Assembly: GCA_022843605.1 (NCBI GenBank)
Contig: JALHNI010000013.1
Coordinates: 1 to 64,000 of the forward strand
DNA from: Bryobacter sp.
GTDB lineage: Bacteria; Acidobacteriota; Terriglobia; Bryobacterales; Bryobacteraceae
Direction of reading: 5' to 3'
Length of the DNA: 64,000 nucleotides
Below, in pieces: positions 43,084 through 51,302 of the stretch (position 1 is the stretch's first letter; every line of letters begins with the position of its first letter). A program made the position numbers and the translations under genes. The notes under the pieces were generated by a model. That model did not search any database, was not told the origin of the DNA, and saw only the letters and a program-made list of their open reading frames with translations.

Positions 43084-44436
43084 GTGAGCCTCACACCACT
43101 CGTTTTTTCTGGTATCAGCACCTATTCCGCAGACTTTCAAACGATTCTAGAAAGAACGGTGAAGATTGCCTCTCTACCGATCACTTCATTGCAGAATCAG
43201 CAAACGGACCTACTGGAGCGCAAGGTGGTGGCGGGTGGTTTGCAGGGCGCCGTAGCCGCGTTTGGGGCGAGTTTGAAGTCGTTGGGCGAGGTTGGGGACC
43301 GGCGGGCGGTGACGGGCCGGACAACGGATGCGGGCAAAGCGGCGGTGCGGGCGGTAACGGCGACGACCGGCGGTGTCTACCAGTTGGCGAACATCACGTC
43401 GGTGGCGAGCGCGGCGGCCGAGACGTCGCTGATCAGTTATTCGGACTCGAATACGGCCACGGTCTCCTCTACCGGCACCGTGCAACTGACCGTGGGTAGC
43501 AACGCTTTTACGGTGAGCCTCACGCCGGGCGAAAACAACCTGGCCGGGCTGCGCGACAAGATCAACGGCTTGGGCGCGGGGGTGACGGCCTCGATTCTGA
43601 CGACCGATGGCGCTAACTATCTCTCGGTGTCGGCGAACACGACGGGCGCAACCACCCTGACCCTGAATGACGATCCGGGCGGAGCGGCGACGGACCTTTT
43701 GTCGGCGGCCAATCAGGGTTCGAATGCCGTGTTCGAACTGAACGGCGTTCCGGTATCGCAGAAGACGAATCTGGTGAACAGCGTGGTGCCGGGGCTTTCG
43801 TTTGAGATTCTGGGAAAAACGGAGGCCAGCGAGACGGTGACGTTGACGCTGGCATCGGACCGGTCGCAGTTATCGACGGCACTATCGAGTTTTGCGGCGG
43901 CCTACAATGCGCTGGTGGGCCAGGTGGACGGGCAGATCGGCGAATCGGCGGGGCTGCTGTCGGGCAGTTCACTGGTGCGCGAGATCCAGTCGGTGCTGCG
44001 TTCGGTGACTGGCTTCTCCGGCACGGGCGACGTAAAGAGTCTGGCCGAGTTGGGGTTGGTGTTCGACTCGACCAATAAACTGACCTTTGACTCGGCGACC
44101 TTTGCCGGCTTGAGCGATGCGCAGGTCCGCGCGGGTCTCGACTTTGCGAGCACGTCGGAAACCGGCCTGGGTAGCCTCTACAGCAAGGTGACGGCGATTT
44201 CAGATCCTGTAACAGGGCTGATTCAGGCTGAACTCAACCAGTACGATGCGACGGGCCGCGACCTGGCCACGCGCGTGAGCGCCTTAAACGAACGGGTGAC
44301 GCTGCTGCAGTCGGGCTTGGCACAGCGGCTGCAGTATGCGGATGCGCTGCTGGCCAACCTCGAGTCGCAGCAAACGGTATTAACGGCTTCCATCGATAGC
44401 CTGTCGTACAGCCTCTTTGGCCGGAAGGAAGGCTGA
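43084..44436 (+). CDS. fliD: Flagellar filament cap protein FliD
   Basis: 450-residue hook-associated protein 2, the cap under which flagellin subunits fold. N-terminal SGISTYSADFQTILERTVKIASLPI and C-terminal helical LSALNERVTLLQSGLAQRLQYADALLANLESQQ blocks (residues ~395-435) are the coiled-coil D0/D1 parts. In between are FliD-type segments such as GVYQLANITSVASAA, LRDKINGLGAGVTASIL and FSGTGDVKSLAELGLVF. The GTG start lies in a GTGAGCCTCAC palindrome (43084-43094), directly after a GGGAATTTCCC palindrome (43073-43083) that overlaps the ribosome site. An iteron-like copy lies inside the gene at 43507-43526. Confidence 0.88.
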   Translation: MSLTPLVFSGISTYSADFQTILERTVKIASLPITSLQNQQTDLLERKVVAGGLQGAVAAFGASLKSLGEVGDRRAVTGRTTDAGKAAVRAVTATTGGVYQLANITSVASAAAETSLISYSDSNTATVSSTGTVQLTVGSNAFTVSLTPGENNLAGLRDKINGLGAGVTASILTTDGANYLSVSANTTGATTLTLNDDPGGAATDLLSAANQGSNAVFELNGVPVSQKTNLVNSVVPGLSFEILGKTEASETVTLTLASDRSQLSTALSSFAAAYNALVGQVDGQIGESAGLLSGSSLVREIQSVLRSVTGFSGTGDVKSLAELGLVFDSTNKLTFDSATFAGLSDAQVRAGLDFASTSETGLGSLYSKVTAISDPVTGLIQAELNQYDATGRDLATRVSALNERVTLLQSGLAQRLQYADALLANLESQQTVLTASIDSLSYSLFGRKEG

Positions 44437-44768
44437 TGCGCGATCTATCGGAGACGCTCGAACGCCTGGAACGCGAGATGCGCGCGGTTCCGACTGAAGA
44501 GGGCGATCGGCTGGAGGTGCTGTTGCGGGAGCGTGCGCGGCTGTTGAAGATCCTGTCGCACGGCCTCGCCGAACTCCCCGAATCGGAGCGCATCGAGTGC
44601 TATGAGCGTTTACTGGAGCACTATGCGGCTGGGCAGCGGCTGGGTGACCGGTTGCGGCAGGAACGGGCTTTGCTGGTGGAGGCTTGGGGAGATTCGACGC
44701 GTGAACGCCAGTTATTGCGGATGTTCGACGCGGTGGAACAGCCGGGCGGGCTGATTGAGGTGGGCTAG
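44436..44768 (+). CDS. Small coiled-coil protein coupled to fliD (FliT-like?)
   Basis: 110-residue, strongly charged helical protein (LETLERLEREMRAVPTEE, LLRERARLLKIL, HYAAGQRLGDRLRQERALL). Its ATG overlaps the fliD stop by one base (TGATG), so it is translated with FliD. The usual gene after fliD encodes FliS or FliT, chaperones of flagellin and FliD. Sequence likeness is too weak to name it, but size, helicity and position fit a FliT/FlgN-type chaperone. Confidence 0.6.
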   Translation: MRDLSETLERLEREMRAVPTEEGDRLEVLLRERARLLKILSHGLAELPESERIECYERLLEHYAAGQRLGDRLRQERALLVEAWGDSTRERQLLRMFDAVEQPGGLIEVG

Positions 44769-44805
44769 CAGGTCGTGACTGCGGCAAGCTAGTTATACTC
44801 AAGGT

Positions 44806-45042
44806 ATGAAGACTGCCGTCTCGATCCCGGACGATGTTTTCGAGGATGCCGAGCGTCTGGCTCACCGATCCAAGAAGTCCCGGAGCCAAATTTATAGCGA
44901 CGCACTTCGCGAGTATGTGGCGCGGCACTCGCCGAATGAGGTGACCGAAGCGATGAATCGCGTTTGCGAGACAATGCCGGCCACCACGGAACCCTTTGTT
45001 GCGGAGGCCGCCCGCCGCATTCTCGAACAGAACGAATGGTGA
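44806..45042 (+). CDS. MazE-like ribbon-helix-helix antitoxin
   Basis: 78-residue antitoxin. The N-terminal MKTAVSIPDDVFEDAERLAHRSKKSRSQIYSDALREYV, read in strand-helix-helix order, is a ribbon-helix-helix DNA-binding domain. The C-terminal tail would bind the toxin. ATAC-TCAAG-GTAT lies across its start and may be a half-operator. It overlaps the MazF-like gene by 7 bases. Confidence 0.8.
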   Translation: MKTAVSIPDDVFEDAERLAHRSKKSRSQIYSDALREYVARHSPNEVTEAMNRVCETMPATTEPFVAEAARRILEQNEW

Positions 45043-45380
45043 TTTCGCAAGGCGAAGTATGGTGGGCGGATCTACCTGCTCCCATAGGTTCAGGTCCTGG
45101 TTTCCGGCATCCAGTCATCATCGTTCAAGGGGATGCGCTGAACCGTAGCAAATTGGGCACCGTGGTGTGCGTTCCGTTGACGAGTAATTTGAAGTGGGCC
45201 GAAGCGCCGGGAAACCTGTATCTTGCGGAGGAAGAGACTGGTTTACCCAAGCCTTCCGTAGCCAACGCTTCCCAGGTGGTGAGCCTGGATCGTCGGCTGC
45301 TGACGCAGCGGGTGGGAAAGCTGTCTAGAGCGAATCTGGAGACCGTGCTGACTGGAATTGACGTTGTCTTCGGGCGGTAG
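45036..45380 (+). CDS. mazF: MazF-family endoribonuclease toxin
   Basis: 114-residue MazF/PemK toxin that cuts mRNA at short sites. ISQGEVWWADLPAPIGSGPGFRHPVIIVQ in successive blocks, VVCVPLTSN, NLYLAEEETGLPKPSVANASQVVSLDRRLL and GKLS are all family hallmarks; the Arg in GFRHPVII and the Thr in PLTSN are catalytic-site positions. The ATG at 45036 is inside the antitoxin's last codons, giving translational coupling. Confidence 0.88.
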   Translation: MVISQGEVWWADLPAPIGSGPGFRHPVIIVQGDALNRSKLGTVVCVPLTSNLKWAEAPGNLYLAEEETGLPKPSVANASQVVSLDRRLLTQRVGKLSRANLETVLTGIDVVFGR

Positions 45381-45494
45381 ATCAACCGGTGCGCTGACTG
45401 CGGTCTGATAGCTCTATGCAGGAGGCGACGTGGGGTGACCGGTACTGTCTCCCTGGACCCGGGTCTATACTGTCGTCTAGGGAGCGATCCTCAC

Positions 45495-45812
45495 ATGGCC
45501 AAGGAATACATCGAACAGCGAAACGGCGGCTACTACATCCTGGGAACGCGGGTTTCTTTGGATTCGGTGGTGTATGCGTTTCTGCAAGGCGAGTCGGCGG
45601 ATGGGATCGTGGAGTCGTTCCCGGCGCTGACGCTGGAGCAGGTTTTCGGTGGCTTAGCTTTTTATCTGGCGAATCGGGATTTGGTGGACCAGTATCTACG
45701 CGAGGGCGAAAAGGCGTACGACGCTTTGTACGAAGAGTCTCGGAGACTGCATCCCGCGTTCTATAAAAAGCTGGAAGAAGCACGGCAGAAGTCGAAGCTT
45801 TCGGCGGTTTGA
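45495..45812 (+). CDS. DUF433 antitoxin-like protein
   Basis: 105-residue DUF433 protein. YILGTRVSLDSVVYAFLQGESADGIVESFPALTLEQVFGGLAFYLAN, in order, is the family's helix-turn-helix core. Such proteins act as antitoxins for PIN-like DUF5615 toxins, and one is encoded 142 bases downstream. The ATG at 45495 starts at MAKEYIEQ; an upstream ATG at 45435 is less likely. TATACT at about 45466 could be a -10 element. Confidence 0.8.
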   Translation: MAKEYIEQRNGGYYILGTRVSLDSVVYAFLQGESADGIVESFPALTLEQVFGGLAFYLANRDLVDQYLREGEKAYDALYEESRRLHPAFYKKLEEARQKSKLSAV

Positions 45813-45954
45813 GTCCGGCGAGGCCTTCAATTCACAGCGGCGCGTACGGTAGTCACACCTCTTCATAGTTTTATCTTCAACATTTTAAACGACTTAGATG
45901 CAAAGCGCTTCGCTACCCGCCGGTATACTGGAGTTGTGAAGGGAAATTCTGCCC

Positions 45955-46305
45955 ATGACGATGAAACTCCTGGCTGATGCGGACGTGAAACAGCACATCG
46001 TGCTTGGTCTGCGGCGGCTAGAGCCGGCGATTGATATTTTGGACGCCCACCGGGGGGGAATTATTGGACTGCCGGATCTCGAAGTTCTGTCCGCTGCCGC
46101 CGCCATGGGGCGAGTGTTGATTTCCCATGACCGTCGGACCATGCCAGGCTATTTTGCGCAATTTCTTGCGAAAAATGAATCTCCCGGGATCATCATTGTT
46201 CCGCAGCACCTGCCGGTGGCGACAGCCATCGATCAGCTTTTGCTGATGTGGGCGGCTATGACGACGGAGGAGATTCGCAATGTGATTTACTCGCTACCGC
46301 TTTAG
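45955..46305 (+). CDS. DUF5615 PIN-like toxin
   Basis: 116-residue PIN-like nuclease of the DUF5615 group. LLADADVKQHIVLGLRRL has the first acidic residues, GLPDLEVLSAAAAMGRVLISHDRR the second and third. It is the presumed toxin for the DUF433 antitoxin upstream. GGGA lies about 12 bases before the ATG and TATACT near 45924 may be a -10. The end overlaps the convergent TPR-glycosyltransferase gene by 12 bases. Confidence 0.78.
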   Translation: MTMKLLADADVKQHIVLGLRRLEPAIDILDAHRGGIIGLPDLEVLSAAAAMGRVLISHDRRTMPGYFAQFLAKNESPGIIIVPQHLPVATAIDQLLLMWAAMTTEEIRNVIYSLPL

Positions 46306-47799
46306 GGACTGATTGAGCAACTCTGTCCGGACGCGAGCCAGTAAGTGCGGCCAGTCGTTGGGGCGGCGTTGGCGGAAGAGACGCATCGAGGGGTACCAGG
46401 GCGAGTCTTCGCGCTCAAGCAGCCAGCGGAAATCCGGCGCGAAGGAGAGCAAGAGCCACACCGGGAGGCCGAGCGCGCCGGCTAAGTGGGCGGCGGCGGT
46501 GTCGACACTGATGACTAAGTCGAGGTTGGCCATCAGCCCCGCAGTGTCGGCGAAATCGGCGATCGCTTCATCAAAGGTAAGAACGCCGGGGGGCGGGGTG
46601 CCGCGCTGAACGCTGACGAAGGAGACGCCGGGGAGATCGGCGGTGAGCGAGGGAATCAGCGCCGGGGGCAACGACCGCAGGTGATCGCGTTCGTGACGCG
46701 GATTGCCGCTCCAAGCCAAGCCCACGCGCAAGTTACCGTCGGGCAGCGCAGTGGCGAGCATCTGCCGGAATTTGGCTTCAGGCTCAGGGCTGACGGCGAG
46801 ATAGGGCGCGGGCGGAATCGTTTCGAGCCGGGTTTCAAAGATCGCCGGCAGACTGAGGAGCGGAATCTGCCAGCCGCTTTCAAACGCTGGGTTTTCTACG
46901 GTGCCGGGCGCGACCAGGCGGCAGGCCAGCGAGGCAAAAAGCCGTTCCAGGGAGGGCGCGGTTTCCATCCAAACGTTGACTTCGCGGCTGCGGGCGACGG
47001 GGAGAAAGCGGGCGAACTGGATGGCGTCGCCCAGGCCTTGTTCGTTCCAGACCAATAGCGGCGCGCCTTCGAGCGGCCGTCCATCCCAGCGGGGCATGGC
47101 GAAGGAGCGCTGGCGCCCGGCCTGTTGCAGGCGCCATTCGTGGTTGCGCCAGCCTTCGGCGTAGTCGCCCAGCAGGAGCTGCGTAAAGCCCAGATTCCAG
47201 CGGGCCTGCGGGTGATCCGGCACGGCGGCGAGGACGTGCTCAAAACAGCGGCGGGCTTCGCGGGCGCGGCCGAGTTCAAGCAGCGTATTGCCCAGGTTGT
47301 TGCGCGCCTCGGCGTGCGTGGGCGACAACTGCAGGGCCCGGCGGTAGGCGCGTTCGGCGGCGGCGAAGTTGGCGCCGGTGAAGGCGAGCAAGCCCGAGTT
47401 GTAGTGCGGATCGACGTAAGCGGGTTCAGCCTGGGTGGCTTGCCGGTAGTAGTGGCTGGCGGCTTCGCGGTCGCCACGGGCCTGCAGCAGGATTCCCGCG
47501 TTGTTGAAGGCGCGGGCAAAACGGGGACGGGTGGCGATGGCGTTCTGGTAGGCGGCCAGCGCGGAATCGAGTTCGCCGGTGAGAGTGCGGACAACGCCCA
47601 GGTTAAACCAGGCTTGGGCGGCGGCGGGATCGAGTTCGACGGCCTGCTGATAGCAGTGCGCCGCCTCGGTGTGGTCGCCGGTTTGGTGCCAGAGATTTCC
47701 GCGCTCGATCCAGGCTTTCGGATCTGGCGCGCCGGAGAGCGTCGGCCAGGAACGATGCGGCCAGGGATGAGCCGGAAGTGGAGTGTAAGGAGTGGTCAT
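46294..47799 (-). CDS. TPR-repeat glycosyltransferase, probably flagellin-modifying
   Basis: 501-residue protein. Residues ~30-220 hold about five tetratricopeptide repeats (AWIERGNLWHQTGDHTEAAHCY, AWFNLGVVRTLTGELDSALAAY, AFNNAGILLQARGDREAASHYY and so on). Residues ~240-500 have a GT-B like C-part: LLVWNEQGLGDAIQFARFLP, VGLAWSGNPRHERD, DFADTAGLMANLDLVISVDTAAAHLAGALGLPVWLLL in blocks. This TPR-GT layout resembles O-GlcNAc-transferase-like enzymes; family members near flagellin genes are thought to glycosylate flagellin. Here it lies between fliD and the flagellin gene, so the same role is proposed by inference. Confidence 0.82.
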   Translation of the reverse strand: MTTPYTPLPAHPWPHRSWPTLSGAPDPKAWIERGNLWHQTGDHTEAAHCYQQAVELDPAAAQAWFNLGVVRTLTGELDSALAAYQNAIATRPRFARAFNNAGILLQARGDREAASHYYRQATQAEPAYVDPHYNSGLLAFTGANFAAAERAYRRALQLSPTHAEARNNLGNTLLELGRAREARRCFEHVLAAVPDHPQARWNLGFTQLLLGDYAEGWRNHEWRLQQAGRQRSFAMPRWDGRPLEGAPLLVWNEQGLGDAIQFARFLPVARSREVNVWMETAPSLERLFASLACRLVAPGTVENPAFESGWQIPLLSLPAIFETRLETIPPAPYLAVSPEPEAKFRQMLATALPDGNLRVGLAWSGNPRHERDHLRSLPPALIPSLTADLPGVSFVSVQRGTPPPGVLTFDEAIADFADTAGLMANLDLVISVDTAAAHLAGALGLPVWLLLSFAPDFRWLLEREDSPWYPSMRLFRQRRPNDWPHLLARVRTELLNQSLKR

Positions 47800-47943
47800 G
47801 AATGTGCGAAACGGTCAACAAAAACAGTCATGAAAAACAGTGAAGAATGGTGGCAAACGTGGCTGGGCGTGTGACGTCGACAACACCCGAGATGGCTGTC
47901 GACGGAGCACGCCCGGCCGGCCCGGCTGAATGAGGACCACCAT

Positions 47944-48073
47944 CACCGGAAACTTAGGGGCACCGGAAACTTAGGGGCACCGAAAACTTAGGGGCACCGA
48001 AAACTTAGGGGCACCGAAAACTTAGGGGCACCGGAAACTTAGGGGTACCGGAAGCTTAGAGGGCACCGGAAAG
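47944..48073. repeat. Seven-copy 17-bp tandem repeat
   Basis: Units of CACCGGAAACTTAGGGG, some with GAAAAC in place of GGAAAC, run head to tail from 47944. Six are exactly 17 bases, the seventh (48046-48063) is 18, and an eighth is partial. Since 17 is not a multiple of three, it cannot be a coding repeat. It fills the gap between the flagellin stop (48169) and the TPR-GT start (47799). It could be a protein-binding array, a second iteron set, or the multiple terminal repeats of a lost insertion sequence. No other function is seen in 47800-48168. Confidence 0.85.
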
Positions 48074-48168
48074 CGGCTAGAGCCACTTCCCTGCCCCGGT
48101 CATCCGTTCAGGCTGCTTCCCCCGCCGGGCCCGTGCCCTGAAGCGCGCGGCCCAGCGGGAGAAAAGCT

Positions 48169-50901
48169 TTAACCTCGGAGGAGAGACAGGATCTGCTGCG
48201 GCGCGGAGTTGGCCTGGGCGAGGGCGGCCACGCCGGCCTGCAAGGTGATCTGCGCCTTGGTGAGGTTGGCGGCTTCCGAAGCCAGATCAGCGTCGCGGAT
48301 GCGGCTTTCGGCGGCCGAGATGTTGGTGACCTGCGATTGGGCCAGGTTCACGGCAAAGGTGAACTGGTTCTGACCGCGGCCCACGACGGCTTGGGCGGTA
48401 CCGAGCTTCTGCACGGCTTCGGCCAAGGCGCTGACGGCGGCTTCGGCGTTGGCCTGCGTAGAGATGTCGGTTTGCGCGCCGCCGGCGGTTTGGCTGGCGG
48501 CGGTGAGGGTTCCCTGTCCGAGGACGCTTGTGCCGGTGCTGCCGTCGAAGATGCCGACTTCGCTCGCCGCCGTGGAGGAGGCGACCGTGCCGACGCTGAC
48601 GCGGAAGTTCGACAGGTTCGAGACAAACCGGATGCCTTCCTTGCGGTCGTCGGTGGCCGATTCCTTCACCGCCACCAACTGCTTCAGCGTCTCGTCGCCC
48701 GAACTCTGCAGCGCCGAGTTGATCGTGGAGATCGCTTCGTCGAGCGAGCGCGCGTTGCGGGCGATCGAATCATTGCGCAGGGTGACGGCAATCGAGCGCT
48801 GAGCGCCGGTCTCGTCATTGGCGACAATGTTCAGGGTTTGTGAATCGATGCCGTTTCGGAACTGGCTGAAGTTGTAGACGTCCTTGTCGGTGCCGAGTTC
48901 GGTGGCGTAGGCGCCGCCCGAACTGAAGCTGGACTTGTCGGCGATGTTGGTGTCGCCTACGGCGAGGCCGAGCGTGGAGAGCACGCCGGTGGTGCCGCTG
49001 GTGACCTTCACCTTGTTGTCGGCCGCGTCGCCGGTGATGACGAGCTTGCCGTCGACCGCCGCGGCGGTGACGATACCCGAAAGCCCGGCCGTGCCGTTGA
49101 TTGAGGTGACCACGTCGGCCAAGCTGGTATCGCCGTTGAGGTCGACTTCATAGTCGGTGCCGTTGGCGTTGAAGGTGACCGTTTCGCTGGCGCCGAAGTT
49201 CACGGTGCCGACGGTGTCCGAACGCAAAGCGTCTTTGCCGTTCGCCGTGACGGCGCCGGCCGTGATCGGGCCCAGGCCGCTGGTGGCGCCGGCGACGCTG
49301 TTCAAGCGGAAGGCCGTACCATTGCTTGAGGCGATCTTCAACTGGCCGCCGTCGGCCGAAGCCACAAGGCCGGCTTTCTGGGCGTCGGCGCTGGTGGAGA
49401 AGAACTGGTTGAGCGAATTGACGTAGGCGGCGACGGTGGCCGCGGCCGGTGTGAAGCTGCCCGTATCGATCACCGAAGAACTGCCGTTCACCGAGATCTC
49501 GAACTGGTTGGCGACGGCCGTGAAGGTGCCGCCCGTGCCGGTGATCGATGTGTAGTCAAGCGACGTGGCGGTGGACTGGTTGGCCAGGCGGTAAGAGCCC
49601 AGGCCCAGGATGTCGCTGGTGTCGCCCGCGGTGAGCACTTCGAAGCGCTCGCCCTGCTTGTTCTGCAGCACGATCTGTTCGCCCGCGTTGGCGCTGACGA
49701 CTTCAATGCCCGCCGCCTGCAGCGCGCTATTGGCGCCCACCTGCGAGGTGAAGTCGGCGAGTACCTGACCGACGGTGGTGGTGCCGCCGGTGACTTCGAG
49801 CTTGAGATCCACCGGGCTGCTCAAACCGCCGCCCTGCAGACGGACGATGATGTTGCCGGCCGTGGCCGCCGTGGTGCCGGCCCCCGCCGCAGCCGTGCCG
49901 CCGACGAAGACGTTCTTCTGCGCTTTGCCGACTGCGCCGTCACTGAAGTTGCCCAGCAGGGCGTTGGCCGTGCGGTCGCCGGCTTCCACCTGGAAGGCGG
50001 CCGAGGAACTCGTGAAACCGAGACGTTCTTTCACCGTTCCGTCGCCCTGCTTGTCCTGTACGACCACGGCGCGGATACCGGCGTTCTTGAAGGCTGTCGC
50101 CTGCTGCGAGCCGCCGTTGCCGGCGCTGTCGATGGCCGCGTTAATGGCGGTGGCGAGGTTGGTGGTGTTGGTGACGCCCGACAGGTTGGCGCTCACCTTG
50201 ATGCTTTCGTCATCGGAGAATCCCGCGCCCCGGAAGCGGAACTCGGTAAAGCCGGCTACGGCTGCGTCGGCCGTGTTCGTGGAGTTGACGAGGATGTTGG
50301 CGACCGAGGTGGCCGAGGAGGTGGAGATGTCGGAGCCGGAGACGCCGGAAGCTTGCACGCCCGAGAGTCCGAGCGAGCGCGTGTCGACCGTGGAGGAGGA
50401 AAGGTCAACGCCGACGCTGCCGTTGGTGATTTTGGCCGCGCTGGTGGTGCCGGCGCCGCCGCCAATGAAGACGCTCAGGTTCTTGGCGAGCGAGCCGCCG
50501 ATGTCCAGGCCAATGGTCTGCGCCTGGCGGTCGATTTCCGTCAGCACTGAACCGAATTCGCTGTTCAGCACGTCGCGCGAACCGGTGAAGGTGCCCGTGG
50601 CCGATTGCGTGGCCAGCGTGCGCGCCCGGTCAATCAGCTTCGAAATGTTGTTCAGGCCGCCATCGACGATCTGCAACTGGCTCAAGCCGTCGTTGGCGTT
50701 GCGAATGCCTTGCGTGATGACGCTGATGTCGGACCGGAAGCCGTTGGCGATGGCGAGGCCGGCGGCGTCGTCACCGCTCGAGGTGATGCGGAGACCGGAG
50801 GTGACACGGGAAATCGTTTTCGATTGAAATTCCGAGTTCGTGCGGAGATACTCGCGCGCCTGCAGCGAGGTGATGTTGGTGTTGATGGAAAATCCACCCA
50901 T
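48169..50901 (-). CDS. Flagellin with very large central region
   Basis: 910-residue flagellin, the filament subunit. The D0/D1 ends are fully conserved: FSINTNITSLQAREYL, VTSGLRITSSGDDAAGLAI, NDGLSQLQIVDGGLNNISKLI at the N-terminus; ISAAESRIRDADLASEAANLTKAQ and QANSAPQQILSLLRG at the C-terminus. The ~640 residues between are rich in Gly, Ala, Thr and Ser with recurring segments such as FEVSVN-like, VQLTAG-like and DTSLADVVTSINGTAGLSG, typical of an expanded exposed domain. AGGAAGGAG lies just before the ATG. CsrA and FliW are encoded next to it, and the TPR-GT downstream. Large D2/D3 domains are usual targets of glycosylation. Confidence 0.93.
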   Translation of the reverse strand: MGGFSINTNITSLQAREYLRTNSEFQSKTISRVTSGLRITSSGDDAAGLAIANGFRSDISVITQGIRNANDGLSQLQIVDGGLNNISKLIDRARTLATQSATGTFTGSRDVLNSEFGSVLTEIDRQAQTIGLDIGGSLAKNLSVFIGGGAGTTSAAKITNGSVGVDLSSSTVDTRSLGLSGVQASGVSGSDISTSSATSVANILVNSTNTADAAVAGFTEFRFRGAGFSDDESIKVSANLSGVTNTTNLATAINAAIDSAGNGGSQQATAFKNAGIRAVVVQDKQGDGTVKERLGFTSSSAAFQVEAGDRTANALLGNFSDGAVGKAQKNVFVGGTAAAGAGTTAATAGNIIVRLQGGGLSSPVDLKLEVTGGTTTVGQVLADFTSQVGANSALQAAGIEVVSANAGEQIVLQNKQGERFEVLTAGDTSDILGLGSYRLANQSTATSLDYTSITGTGGTFTAVANQFEISVNGSSSVIDTGSFTPAAATVAAYVNSLNQFFSTSADAQKAGLVASADGGQLKIASSNGTAFRLNSVAGATSGLGPITAGAVTANGKDALRSDTVGTVNFGASETVTFNANGTDYEVDLNGDTSLADVVTSINGTAGLSGIVTAAAVDGKLVITGDAADNKVKVTSGTTGVLSTLGLAVGDTNIADKSSFSSGGAYATELGTDKDVYNFSQFRNGIDSQTLNIVANDETGAQRSIAVTLRNDSIARNARSLDEAISTINSALQSSGDETLKQLVAVKESATDDRKEGIRFVSNLSNFRVSVGTVASSTAASEVGIFDGSTGTSVLGQGTLTAASQTAGGAQTDISTQANAEAAVSALAEAVQKLGTAQAVVGRGQNQFTFAVNLAQSQVTNISAAESRIRDADLASEAANLTKAQITLQAGVAALAQANSAPQQILSLLRG

Positions 50902-50943
50902 AAAATTGACTCCTTCCTAGAGTTCGCGGACTGAATGAATGGT

Positions 50944-50960
50944 CGCGGAATCTTTCCGCG
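50944..50960 (-). promoter_or_regulatory. Hairpin in the flagellin leader
   Basis: CGCGGAA-TCT-TTCCGCG has a perfect seven-base stem and a three-base loop, some 43 bases before the flagellin ATG. With the AGGAAGGAG ribosome site nearer the start, it provides two GGA-containing elements, the pattern bound by CsrA in flagellin leaders. CsrA control is inferred from csrA and fliW lying immediately upstream. Confidence 0.5.
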
Positions 50961-51014
50961 CACCGAGCGTGCGGGACGCGTCCTCGAAGGGCACGCTCCG
51001 GGTCTCACTGCGGC

Positions 51015-51041
51015 TTATCGGGCCCCGGTGGACGATTATGA
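51015..51041 (-). promoter_or_regulatory. Possible sigma-28 promoter of the flagellin gene
   Basis: On the minus strand CCCGATAA (51015-51022) matches seven of eight bases of the sigma-28 -10 element, in the gap after csrA. The matching -35 place (51034-51041, TCATAATC) is poor. It would give a leader of about 105 bases containing the hairpin. Weaker than the fliD promoter. Confidence 0.35.
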
Positions 51042-51302
51042 GGATGAGCTGGAAATTGAAACTGTTCTGGCTCCGGAGCTATTCGGTACGGTGTAGGTCT
51101 CCAGCGCCTTCAGGGCCGCTTCCGCCAGGACCGCGCCCTGATTGCTACGCCGCGTGGCCGCGATCTCTTCCCGGAAGACCGGCACATCGCGGGGCGCGTT
51201 AATGCCCAGCTTCACTTGCCCGTTTTCGATCTCCAGCACCGTCACCTCAATGTCAGCGCCAATGTGGATGACTTGGTCACGCTTGCGGCGGATCACGAGC
51301 AT
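51036..51302 (-). CDS. csrA: Carbon storage regulator CsrA
   Basis: 88-residue RNA-binding regulator. MLVIRRKRDQVIHIG, ADIEVTVLEI, QVKLGINAPRDVPVFREEI give the five beta-strands with the conserved Arg44-like residue in NAPRDVPVFREE. The C-terminal tail is longer than usual and ends in a serine run. It should bind GGA motifs in the flagellin leader, blocking its ribosome site until FliW removes it. The start overlaps the fliW end by 10 bases. Confidence 0.95.
   Translation of the reverse strand: MLVIRRKRDQVIHIGADIEVTVLEIENGQVKLGINAPRDVPVFREEIAATRRSNQGAVLAEAALKALETYTVPNSSGARTVSISSSSS

Noticed and set aside
47944-48073. CRISPR array
   Set aside because: Repeats are directly adjacent with no spacers between them, and there are no cas genes.
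49775-50827. 350-residue plus-strand frame
   Set aside because: Opposite strand of flagellin, low-complexity.
50944-50960. Rho-independent terminator after csrA
   Set aside because: The hairpin has no following T run on the minus strand, so a leader structure is more likely.
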